From Obelidium mucronatum (lineage: Eukaryota > Chytridiomycota > Chytridiomycetes > Chytridiales > Chytriomycetaceae), in contig JAIVFH010000595.1 in NCBI GenBank assembly GCA_025765595.1, forward strand, positions 1 through 13,358: a stretch of 13,358 nucleotides of DNA. Reading direction: 5' to 3'. Numbering within the stretch: the stretch's first letter is position 1; each line of letters opens with the position of its first letter. The notes beneath the pieces are model-generated. The model did no database searches. It worked only from the letters and a program-made list of their open reading frames with translations, and was not told the origin of the DNA. Positions 7,610 through 13,358 of the stretch are shown piece after piece. A program made the translations under genes and the position numbers.

Positions 7610-7651
7610 TGGGTTGGAAAACATTTTTTGGGTTGGAAAAAAGGATCACTC
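7610..7651 (-). repeat. Right terminal inverted repeat of pogo-like element
   Basis: This is the reverse complement of 5757-5800: two TGGGTTGGAA motifs 19 bp apart, then a short A run and GGATCACTC at the outer edge (7643-7651). The following ACA (7652-7654) duplicates the ACA left of the element. Confidence 0.85.
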
Positions 7652-7730
7652 ACAAGAAGTGCGGGAATTAGCAATGCAAACTTTATGGGAACGTCAAGGG
7701 ACAACGTTCAGCGCTGCGCTGAGCCATTGA
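7652..7730 (+). pseudogene. Gypsy pol C-terminal end after transposon
   Basis: Reading resumes at the right edge of the transposon in phase with the pol frame left of it, and runs 25 codons from CAA 7653-7655 to TGA 7728-7730. The stop lies only 4 bp before the LTR, a usual spacing for compact Gypsy elements. This continuity is the best internal evidence for the transposon boundaries and for the pol stop. Confidence 0.7.
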
Positions 7731-7734
7731 AAAC

Positions 7735-8076
7735 TGTGGAGAGTCATTCTGCGAACCAACGGAAAAGCATATTTTAAAACCATTTATATTCAATATTTAT
7801 TCGCATTTATTAGTTTATTTTATCATTATTGAAAAGTTGAATAAATTGTCAGTTGTTGGCCATCGAAGCAAACACGTTCAAAACAATCAAACCTATCTAC
7901 CAGCACAACTTACTTCGGATCGTTCGTATCTGCACATACTTAACTCGCTGGAATTTAAGTTTATTGAACTCACGCCAGGCTTCTGTGTTGTCTCCATACT
8001 CACTGAAGTTCTACTGATCGATCGAACCTATTAAATATCTCGTGGTTTTAGCGGTAGCTTTACCCTACATTCCACA
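7735..8076 (+). repeat. Gypsy 3' LTR
   Basis: This 342-bp segment begins TGTGGA and ends TCCACA, an inverted 6-bp terminus of the TG...CA type typical of LTRs. It sits directly after the pol stop codon. It is AT-rich and has no credible gene. No clear polypurine tract precedes it, only the short GAAAA. The sequence following it (8077 onward) is the coding sequence of another transposase, which fits an insertion edge. The partner 5' LTR is absent from the window, so the LTR call rests on termini and position. Confidence 0.7.
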
Positions 8077-8364
8077 CCCCTTGATACCGGCTTGTTCAGC
8101 CACAAGTTCAAACACGCTGGCTACCGATTCCAAGTTGCAACTGCAATTGGAACATCAAGGATAGTCTTCATTGGTGGCGGAACTCCCTGCGGCCTCCACA
8201 ATGATCTGGATCAGGTTCAAAAAACAGTGCTTCTGGATCTTGAAGAGGATGAGCAGGTGGCTGCTGACAGGGGTTATGTGGGAGATGTCTGCGTGATTAC
8301 TAAATTAAAGGGTTCATCACCAGACATTATTAAACACAATAAAAACTGGAATCTGTTGGGGTCT

Positions 8365-8372
8365 CGCCACAA
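8365..8372 (+). repeat. 8-bp target-site duplication CGCCACAA, left
   Basis: CGCCACAA at 8365-8372 is repeated exactly at 8906-8913. It lies within the transposase codons for R-H and the first two bases of the next codon. An 8-bp duplication is the hallmark of the hAT superfamily (Transib gives 5 bp, PIF/Harbinger 3 bp). Confidence 0.85.
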
Positions 8373-8905
8373 CAGCCCGGGGTCCGAGCGGCACGCGCGA
8401 TTCGGGGTCCGATTAGGGCCCGACTAGGAGTCCGACTAGGAGTCCGAATCGGACCCTATTAGGAGCTGGACCGATTAGGAGCCTAATAGGGCGCTATTAG
8501 GGGTCCTAGTGGCGCTCCTAATCGCAAATGAGCCAATCGGACCTGTCCTTATAGCATTTGTTAGCTCTTAATAGGAGTTCTAATAGCCATCTTTTAAAAG
8601 GTTTTCAGTAGTTAATGTGCGTTTTCTCATTTAATGCTATGTCCTATTCGGAAGTCCGACTAGGAGAAAGAAAACCCCTTCAAATAAAAGGAAAAAAAAT
8701 AGAAATCTCCTACTGGAAACAGGTTAGGAGTACATTAAGGGGCGGCCAGGAGCGCCAATTGGCCTATTGGCCATTCCGATTCGGCCCCTATTCGGGACTG
8801 CTCCTAATAGGGCCCTATTAGGACCCTAGTCGGACTCCGAATCGTTTCCCGACTAGGAGGCCGAATCGGGGTCCGAATCGGGAGTGCCGCTCGCTATAGT
8901 ACGTG
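8373..8905. mobile_element. hAT-like non-autonomous element made of ATTAGG/ATTCGG motifs
   Basis: The 533-bp element is flanked by the 8-bp direct repeat CGCCACAA. Its 22-bp ends both start with CA and share the inner 10 bp CGAGCGGCAC; the middle 10 bp differ. Much of its sequence is short motifs such as CTATTAGGAG, CCGAATCGG and GACTAGGAGTCCG in both orientations, so the element can fold extensively. The centre (8590-8720) is ordinary AT-rich DNA. It has no transposase; the ORFs in it are by-products of the motif repetition. The hAT assignment comes from the duplication length and the CA...TG ends, not from a protein. Its right ~84 bp recur inverted at 10305-10376. Confidence 0.75.
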
Positions 8906-8913
8906 CGCCACAA
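8906..8913 (+). repeat. 8-bp target-site duplication CGCCACAA, right
   Basis: This is the exact second copy of 8365-8372, directly after the terminal CACGTACT-type end of the hAT-like element. The transposase reading frame continues straight from it (R-H-K-T-V-N). Confidence 0.85.
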
Positions 8914-9156
8914 GACTGTCAATAAAAGAATGAAGGACTTTCGTGTGTTGGCTGGCTTATTCCGTGGTCACAGTTTCTTCCATTAGTTTATTAGTTTGCA
9001 ATCAAATTCAATATTTATTGTTATTATTGAATATTTCTTTGAGTAGTGCATCTTCCAGAAGCAACTAGGCTGAAGTGAATGTCAAGACTTGGTCTATTTT
9101 CGGCTCGCAGGCCATTTGCCCCTGTTGACGCCAGCCAATCAGAAAAAAGATAGAAA

Positions 9157-9549
9157 ATGTTGACTCCAGCCAATCACATCGCTCTCACTCACAACTGCGT
9201 AAACACCAACAGGCCCGCAAATGGCAATCTGCCACCCGAGGCACCTCCCAATCGAAACCAGCAACCACCTGCAGCAATCCATGCGCTTAAAAGGTCGAAA
9301 ACAAGCCATTTGGCAATCACCAACTCCTTAGCAAAGGCTGTCAATAATCCCAACTTTACTGCGTTGGAAGCGGCCGCCCGTAATCCACCACCAACGGCCG
9401 GAAGCTTTTCCATTCCTCATGGCAGAAATTCTGTCAACAGGAACGGTCATGGTGGAAGGCGTGAGAACAGTGGACGCAAACGCAAGGCCCACTCGGCTAA
9501 CGAGGACAAAGACAACGAGGCTGACGATAAGCACGGCGGATCTGTGATG
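9157..9549 (+). pseudogene. Exon 1 of a broken gene with a basic GRKRK motif
   Basis: An ORF from ATG 9157 runs 131 codons to a good donor (ATG|GTATAT) at 9549/9550. The encoded segment is Asn/Pro/Ala-rich and ends with GHGGRRENSGRKRK and an Asp/Glu/Lys-rich tail. The HGG-R-x-x-SGRK block resembles AT-hook-like or basic motifs found near the N-terminus of many fungal mobile-element proteins; that is recognition from memory, not proof. I do not recognise the full protein. The later exon cannot be joined in a single frame, so the gene as a whole looks inactive. It lies just downstream of the IS5-like transposase, possibly as that element's second gene or as an independent element. Confidence 0.5.
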
Positions 9550-9603
9550 GTATATACTTTATTTCTCTACTATTATACCTAACCATGCATCCTATAATTG
9601 CAG
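9550..9603 (+). other. Predicted 54-bp intron
   Basis: The donor is GTATAT at 9550, the branch-like sequence CTAAC lies at about 9580-9584, and the acceptor is TTGCAG ending at 9603. Spacing and length are typical of short fungal introns. After splicing, the frame entered (frame 1) is not the one that carries the plausible protein, so a small indel probably lies between 9604 and about 9700. Confidence 0.55.
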
Positions 9604-9990
9604 AATGCAACATCAACTGTTGCTTCAATTCCTCTGCCGCCACCACTACCACTGTTTCCCGGGCTGCAAATCTATTTGGCTGGAATAGAATCGCTAGGAT
9701 GGAAGATAAGCCATCTAGCAACAGCAACGAGTCTGAACCAGAATGCACCCAAAATCCGCCCATATTCTTGGATTCCGATGATTCTGACATTGAATTGGCG
9801 GATGAGGTTGCTGGCGCTGTTGATCCTGACACAATTCCGGTGATTGTGCTGGATGGTGACAACGATGGGGATCCTGGAGAGCCAGAAATGAATCCACCAA
9901 GTACTCGAAAGTCTCGAAAACGGCCCACTAGTTTTGATGGTCCAACCCCGACGCAGCAACACCTTCAGCTCTGTAAAAACGCTCTCAACA
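9604..9990 (+). pseudogene. Exon 2, acidic Ser/Asp-rich segment
   Basis: The credible reading is frame 3 through 9603-9985. It contains MEDKPSSNSNESEPECTQ, an acidic FLDSDDSDIELADEVAGA stretch and the basic RKSRKRPTSFDG. The composition suggests a flexible, nuclear, low-complexity region. It then passes into frame 2 near 9980-9990, where the next plausible block starts, so a second indel is needed. No known domain is visible in this part. Confidence 0.45.
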
Positions 9991-9994
9991 AGAA

Positions 9995-10304
9995 GTGCAT
10001 AAGGACACATTGGTGCTGGAGGCAGAAAAGGAATCCTACTATCAAAAGGTCAAGGACACTCGAGATTCTATATTCAAAGGCTTGAAACGCGGATTTTCGA
10101 CCCTCTATCCTCCCGATGAGCCTCACAAAGTCCTGAGACAAATGCTGCTGCAAGGACTACCGCCATCTCCAGATCCATTCTGCATACCGGCTGTTTATTT
10201 CTTAGAATCCCACATTGGGGCTGGTGTTCTACCATGCTGCGCCAACGCCTCATGTTTGCAATTTGCAAAAAACGCAAAGATGGGGTTCAGAGGCTGGTCT
10301 AGCC
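9995..10304 (+). pseudogene. 3' part with coiled helix and Cys motif, truncated by insertion
   Basis: Frame 2 reads a charged helical block (HKDTLVLEAEKESYYQKVKD), then LQGLPPSPDPFCIPAVYFLE, S-H-I-G-A-G-V-L-P-C-C, A-S-C and M-G-F-R-G-W-S-S-P-R. The pattern of a P-x-F-x-x-P-x-x-Y-F-L lead, Cys pairs and a terminal G-W-x-x-P-R recalls a zinc-ribbon-like region I associate with DUF6729-type proteins of fungal mobile elements. That is a weak recognition needing an HMM search. The coding sequence stops being gene-derived at 10304, where the second hAT-like element starts; the Ser/Asp tail up to 10372 is encoded by the repeat. No continuation is found beyond the insertion. Confidence 0.45.
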
Positions 10305-10590
10305 CACGTACTATAGCGAGCGGCACGTGCAATTCGGACTCCGATTCGGGAAACGATTCGGAGTCCGACTAGGGTCTGATTCGGCTCCGAATAGGAGCAA
10401 CCCCGAATCGGGGTCGGTTCGGAATGGCCAATAGGGCTATTGGCGCTCCTAGCCGCCTCCTAATGGAGTCCTAATCACTTCTCATTAGGAGGAAACTACT
10501 TCTTCTCATTAGGAGGAAACTACTTTTTCCTGCTATTTGAGCATTGTCCTATTAGGAGCTACTCAGTCCGATTAGGACGACCGACTAGGA
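10305..10590. mobile_element. Second hAT-like repeat element, truncated
   Basis: The element begins CACGTACTATAGCGAGCGGC. Its first 22 bp are the exact reverse complement of 8884-8905, and 10346-10376 is an exact 31-bp reverse complement of 8822-8852. The spacing differs by 12 bp, about one motif unit. The rest is motif-rich (GATTCGGAGTCC, CTATTAGGAGC). The opposite terminus and an 8-bp duplication of the flanking GTCTAGCC are not found, so it is 3'-truncated or rearranged. A 24-bp tandem duplication (unit CTTCTCATTAGGAGGAAACT) lies at 10478-10525. Confidence 0.75.
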
Positions 10591-10776
10591 CTTAACATCC
10601 TATGAAAATAACTGTCAACTGCAAAACACTCTAAAAAAAATTCCCAAAAATTACAAACCATCTGAAAAAGTTCAAATAAATTGCAAAAATACAAAATTAA
10701 ATTTCAGAATTTTATGATATTATAGTTAAAATTAATCATAAAAATTTATCAATTTTTAAAAATAACCCTCTGGTGA
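10591..10776. other. AT-rich spacer
   Basis: This stretch has long A/T runs and no ORF, repeat or signal I can support. It lies between the truncated hAT-like element and the 3' end of the KDZ pseudogene. Confidence 0.6.
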
Positions 10777-12138
10777 CTAACATTTGCTAAGTTGCTCATT
10801 TCTCATGTCCACCATGCTGAACAAAAAAAAGTCTGCCTGAAGAGGGTCCAAATATCGCAAAATGTGTCACATTTTTTCAAACCATCCAGCACACTGTTCT
10901 GCTGCTGATGTGTTGAATAAAGGCTTGTTTCCTTGGTATAGCCTAGCAAAAGACCTAGCGTCACAATTTTCCATGCAGCATCTGTCTCGACGACTATACA
11001 ACCCAGATGATTTTTTGGTATAGCATCCATCCTAAGCACAGAAGTTAGATTCTATCACAGCAAATACATCCTTACTTGTGGAGCAGCTTGCTTTGCTGAG
11101 CACCGTTTTTCAAAGTCCTGACAAAAACACATGCTTTGTCATAAAACATGAATGTAGGATACTCATCCAGCCTCATGAATATTTGACAAAGAAATCCTGT
11201 GATAAACTTGTTGGACTCAAACGAGTACATCTTCCCAATGTCCATAATGTGCCCACAGCTCCACACAACCAGGAACACCCCTGGCAGGAATCTGTCAAAT
11301 GGGCTGTAACAGAACCCAAACTCCTCATAATTCCTTTCATCATCCTTCACATGCCCCACTGACACTTGTGTCTTTCCTCCATACTTCTTTGCAGTTTTCT
11401 CACTTGTTGTTGATGCGTCTGAGAAGAATTTTCGCACCGCCTCCATATGTTCTGCTTCCTTGCACGACAGCGGTTGGTAATCAAAAGAGTTCTCACGTTC
11501 TCGTTTTTGATTCGCACATCCTGAAATGATGCATTTCCCCTTCAATCCTGCATGATTGATACATAATTTTATATTGATCCCACTGATGTCCAAATTGCAT
11601 CCAATCACTCTGCACAGCAAGTGCCCCATCACTTTTCCATCCATCACAGCCCCATTATACTCCTGGCCTTTGCTATCAACAACATGACATTCTCCAATGA
11701 ATGCTTCCATTTTACTGCAAAGTGCGCATTCATCCACTCCACATATTCCTTCATTGCCAACCGCAAATCTTCTACATTATCAGACACTTGATTGCTTGAG
11801 TATTCTCCAAGATGTAGGGAATATGGAAACAACCGTCAGCCCTTCTCCCCCCAAGATGGTTGGAAGCAGGAGTAATCAAATTCTTCTTGAGCTGCTTGAA
11901 GTGCCTCTGATAGAGCTGGATCCTGAATGTACTCTTGCAGTAGAAGCATCTGGTACAAGTAATACGCCCGCTTGAAAATAGATGATGATGCAGCTGAGGG
12001 AATCCCTGAATACTGTTCAATATCTGATGAAACAGAAGGAAATGCTGAATGGTATGCATTCTGCAGAGTATACATTTTACATCTAAGGAATAGTCTGTCA
12101 GTAAATGACAAGCAACAAACACTACTAATTGCACCCAA
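10777..12138 (-). pseudogene. KDZ (Kyakuja-Dileera-Zisupton) transposase remnant with CxC6-like cluster
   Basis: Read leftward from 12138, coding is spread over several frames. The N-terminal piece (12138-11836) is followed by a Y-V-E-W-M segment (~11750) and a long ORF (11737-11072). That ORF has CALC, GAVMDGKVMGHLLC, R-V-I-G-C, L-C-I-N-H and KCIISGC, the CxC5/CxC6-type cluster preceding KDZ catalytic domains. It continues to FMFYDKACVF, the first catalytic-Asp block. The final part, to TAG at 10777-10779, reads R-C-C-M-E-N-C, L-F-N-T-S-A-A-E-Q and A-D-F-F-L-F-S-M-V-D-M-R-N-E, matching the C-terminal FNTSxxEQ...FFLxxM...RNE motifs. In-frame stops and at least three frame changes make it inactive. 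The 5' end runs into the motif array at 12138. Confidence 0.75.
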
Positions 12139-12350
12139 TTAGACTTCCTAATAGCGCTCCAATTCGCTCTCCGATTTGCTCCCGACTCGCTTCCAATTCG
12201 CTTCCAATTCGCTTCCGATTCGGAACGCTATTAGGAGCGCGATTAGGAGCGCGATTAGGAGCACTATTAGGAGCCGATTCGGAGCGCGATTAGGAGCACG
12301 ATTCGGAGTGCTATTAGGAGCCGATTCGGAGCGCAATTAGGAGCACAATT
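12138..12350. repeat. 11-12-bp unit array with inverted halves
   Basis: The right half (about 12228-12350) is a tandem array of GATTAGGAGCGC-like units, with ATTCGG and ATTAGG variants alternating. The left half (about 12138-12225) carries reverse-complement-type units such as GCTTCCAATTC. The two halves meet at GATTCGGAACGCTATTAGG. Units are the same family as the motifs in the two hAT-like elements. No target duplication or terminal CACGTACT sequence is seen, so whether this is another element, an internal expansion or a satellite is open. The array sits at the 5' edge of the KDZ pseudogene. Confidence 0.8.
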
Positions 12351-12410
12351 ACAGCCCTTTAATGTTCTAATAATCTAACCCTTTTTATTATTTTTTTATC
12401 TTTTGGCTAG

Positions 12411-12664
12411 AAAAGTTTCAAACAACAAGTACCATGTTGTTTTTGCTCCTACTCCTGCAGACACCAATGCAACCAAGATTGCCAAGAAGGCTACTGCTCG
12501 TGCCGCAAGACAACAGGCTGCTAATGAGGTTAGGTCTGATAGTGAACCTGATATTCCTCCTATCAGCCAGCTTCCAGGCTCTGCTGCAGAAAACAAGCCT
12601 AGAAGAGCCATCAAGTCTAAAATTTCATTTCCACTCTTGGGATCTGATGATCCAATTGGTTTGG
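12411..12664 (+). CDS. Unknown Ala/Lys-rich protein, internal exon
   Basis: The open frame has no ATG at its left edge; it follows a good acceptor context (CTAAC at 12374-12378, pyrimidine run, GGCTAG ending at 12410). An upstream exon may therefore have been displaced by the motif array. The protein segment has K-Y-H-V-V-F-A-P-T-P-A-D-T, then an Ala/Lys/Arg-rich helix (KIAKKATARAARQQAANEV) and an acidic-to-basic stretch with SEPDIPPISQLPGS. It ends in phase 1 at 12664 before GTATTT. Codons are strongly biased to GCT/CCT/AAG, unlike the decayed elements nearby. I do not recognise a family. Confidence 0.5.
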
Positions 12665-12723
12665 GTATTTATAGTTTCATTTTTTTGATTGAATTACAAA
12701 TATTTAATTTAATTATGTGATAG
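12665..12723 (+). other. Predicted 59-bp intron
   Basis: The donor is GTATTT and the acceptor GATAG. It is very AT-rich, 59 bp long, in phase 1. Joining the flanking exons keeps one open frame (G then T-P-T-K-Q), which supports the splice. Confidence 0.65.
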
Positions 12724-13007
12724 GAACACCAACTAAGCAAGCTGGTTCTTCTTCCGATTCCATGATTCCTGCTCATACTTCTCCAAGTTCTTCAAAGGCT
12801 AATCCTTCTCCAGCTCCTCCTGGTTCTGCTAAGACTACTCCTGGTGCTGGCAAGACTGCTTCTGGTCCCCCATCTGTTTCCCCCAAGACTTTGACCAGTT
12901 CTGCTTCCAAGGCCACTACAGATCCCAAGGCTACTACAGTTCACAGCACTGCTACAAATACTACTCCTAGTATAATAAATAAAGGATTATTAAAAGAAAT
13001 TGCTTGA
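12724..13007 (+). CDS. Unknown Ser/Pro/Thr-rich protein, last exon
   Basis: This exon continues the frame of 12411-12664 for 94 codons to TGA at 13005-13007. It is low complexity: Ser, Pro, Thr, Ala and Lys dominate (SPSSSKANPSPAPPGSAKTT). It closes with N-K-G-L-L-K-E-I-A. Such composition suggests a disordered region, possibly phosphorylated or glycosylated; no domain, signal peptide or membrane segment is visible. The 3' end lies only 25 bp from the end of the predicted exon of the convergent minus-strand gene, so their untranslated regions must overlap if both are real. Confidence 0.5.
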
Positions 13008-13358
13008 AGTGATACTAAAATAAAAACTTACTCTTTGGAATTCCAAATCAGCAAAGAAGACTCCAACATAGGCCCGAAAAATTTCCACAGTATTTCCAAA
13101 GTTGGGAAATTCCTTTGACAGGGTTGCAGCAGCAAGAGTTTTGGTCATTGGTGGCTCTCGATCCTGCGTCAGGTAAGAAAAGCGGATACCAACTTCTTTC
13201 ACTTGACTAATGAACTTGTCTTGGGTGCCGGTGCGTCCTTTGGCTTTGGCAACAACTTCAGCAACAGACGTGGGGACTTGGCGGCGTTCCTTGGAAGAGA
13301 TAGAACCTGGCTTTTCATACATTGATGTCACTGGAGAGTTAACCAATGGAGAAGTTGA
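12990..13358 (-). CDS. Unknown protein, partial (cut by window edge)
   Basis: The frame is open from the window edge at 13358 leftward, so the start lies outside. It encodes a segment with SSKERRQVPTSVAEVVAKAK, then GTQDKFISQVKEVGIRFSYL and FPNFGNTVEIFRAYVGVFF, a globular-looking sequence. A perfect donor-like GTAAGT at 13031-13026 may end the exon at 13032. If it is not spliced, the frame runs to TAA at 12990. Joining to the nearest acceptor-like TACTAG (ending ~12969) would meet a stop at once. I do not recognise the family. Confidence 0.45.
   Translation of the reverse strand, partial: STSPLVNSPVTSMYEKPGSISSKERRQVPTSVAEVVAKAKGRTGTQDKFISQVKEVGIRFSYLTQDREPPMTKTLAAATLSKEFPNFGNTVEIFRAYVGVFFADLEFQRVSFYFSITSSNFF

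Larger units (their letters stand above)
5757..7651. mobile_element. pogo/Tigger-like DNA transposon with long TIRs
   Basis: The ends are inverted copies of each other. The left reads GAGTGATCC, a T run, TTCCAACCCA (5771-5780), an A-rich spacer and TTCCAACCCA again (5791-5800). The right end, 7610-7651, is the reverse complement with two TGGGTTGGAA units at 7610-7619 and 7629-7638. The inverted repeat is therefore about 44 bp and carries a subterminal direct repeat of ~20-bp period. The element is flanked by ACA at 5754-5756 and 7652-7654. Removing the element and one ACA restores continuous reading of the Gypsy pol tail, which supports the boundaries. It encodes one DDD transposase (5912-7461) with one internal frame break. 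Confidence 0.85.
1565..8076 (+). mobile_element. Degenerate Ty3/Gypsy LTR retrotransposon
   Basis: The order gag-like ORF, reverse transcriptase, RNase H, integrase, 3' LTR is that of Ty3/Gypsy (Metaviridae-type) elements. The region after the gag-like ORF contains a D-K-K-V-G-P-V-A-T block resembling the start of pol in basidiomycete Gypsy elements. Pol is broken by several frame changes, an RT deletion, an in-frame TGA and a 1,895-bp DNA transposon at 5757-7651. The right boundary is firm because the LTR ends in TCCACA at 8076. The left boundary is uncertain: no 5' LTR resembling 7735-8076 occurs in the window, so the 5' end is lost, rearranged or unrecognisable. The element cannot be autonomous. 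Confidence 0.85.
8077..8986 (+). pseudogene. IS5/Harbinger-like DDE transposase, 3' half, split by insertion
   Basis: The reading frame runs from the Gypsy LTR edge with FSHKFKHAGYRFQVATAIGT, GGGTPCG, N-D-L-D and VAADRGYVGD. This matches the catalytic core of eukaryotic IS5/DDE_Tnp_4-type transposases (SHKxxxxGxxYxV, PCGxxxDL, ADxGYxG). At 8372 it is cut by a hAT-like element and resumes at 8906 in another phase with R-H-K-T-V-N-K-R-M-K-D-F and F-R-G-H-S, ending TAG 8984-8986. Skipping the element and one 8-bp repeat keeps the frame exactly. In relatives the block is usually R-H-E-T-V-N and the Glu is probably catalytic; here it is Lys, so the copy may have been dead already. The 5' half of the gene is missing from the window. 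Confidence 0.8.

Noticed and set aside
8615..8821. Plus-strand 68-codon ORF inside the hAT-like element
   Set aside because: No family resemblance; it ends in motif-repeat translation and is likely chance.
8400..8880. Telomere-like repeat (TTAGGG type)
   Set aside because: ATTAGGAG motifs are not uniform or one-directional, and the block has precise target duplications within a gene.
9550..9710. Longer 161-bp intron that would enter frame 3 directly
   Set aside because: The acceptor GATAAG has no pyrimidine tract or branch site, whereas TTGCAG at 9603 is a textbook acceptor; an indel after 9603 is simpler.
10305..10372. Ser/Asp-rich C-terminus (S-D-S-D-S-G-N-D) of the upstream gene
   Set aside because: It is encoded by the inserted repeat element, not by the gene.
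10803..11039. Minus-strand 78-codon ORF as a gene
   Set aside because: The KDZ C-terminal motifs (FNTSxxEQ, FFLxxM, RNE) lie in another frame of the same strand; this ORF is a shadow.
12148..12336. Minus-strand ORF with P-N-R-A-P-N-R and L-L-I-A-L-L-I-A repeats
   Set aside because: It is translation of the 11-12-bp repeat array; the periodic hydrophobic stretch is a by-product of the unit, not evidence of a membrane protein.
12138..12350. CRISPR-like array
   Set aside because: Units are 11-12 bp and directly abutting, with no unique spacers of regular length and no cas genes; the genome is eukaryotic.

Overview
This window is a densely nested graveyard of eukaryotic transposable elements, most likely from a fungal genome. 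I see no rRNA, tRNA, CRISPR or bacterial-type operon. The fungal call rests on four things: (i) a Ty3/Gypsy polyprotein that resembles basidiomycete elements; (ii) a remnant of a KDZ transposase with its CxC-type cysteine cluster; (iii) a pogo/Tigger-like DDD transposase with a lysine-rich C-terminal tail; (iv) short introns of 54 and 59 bp with a CTAAC branch site and TTGCAG/GATAG acceptors. The phylum cannot be fixed from the window alone.

Layout. 1-1446: an AT-rich region with an ~83-bp direct repeat (191-274 and 1364-1446) around a PIF/Harbinger deletion derivative. That derivative (373-1149) has a TAA target duplication and keeps only the N-terminal stubs of its two convergent genes. A separate Harbinger end at 277-317 forms a perfect 40-bp inverted repeat with it. 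1565-8076: a decayed Ty3/Gypsy retrotransposon with a gag-like ORF, protease/RT/RNase H/integrase remains carrying several frame breaks, a pol stop at 7728-7730 and a 3' LTR at 7735-8076. No matching 5' LTR is visible. A 1,895-bp pogo-like DNA transposon (5757-7651) sits in the C-terminal end of pol, with long terminal inverted repeats and an apparent 3-bp ACA target duplication.

8077-8986: the 3' half of an IS5/Harbinger-like transposase gene. The Gypsy LTR abuts it on the left. It is split by a 533-bp hAT-like non-autonomous element (8373-8905) with an 8-bp CGCCACAA target duplication; skipping the element and one repeat keeps the frame. The element is built of ATTAGGAG/ATTCGGAG-type short motifs. 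9157-10304: a broken, intron-containing gene with a basic GRKRK motif, an acidic stretch and a Cys-containing C-terminal part. It is cut at 10304 by a second, inverted and 3'-truncated copy of the hAT-like element. 10777-12138 (minus): a KDZ transposase pseudogene. 12138-12350: a third array of the same 11-12-bp motif family, with inverted symmetry. 12411-13007 (plus): a Ser/Pro/Thr/Ala-rich two-exon ORF of unknown role. 12990-13358 (minus): a partial unrecognised gene running off the window.

The genes do not form a pathway. The readable story is order of insertion: pogo into Gypsy, Gypsy LTR next to the IS5-like transposase, and the hAT-like element into that same transposase.
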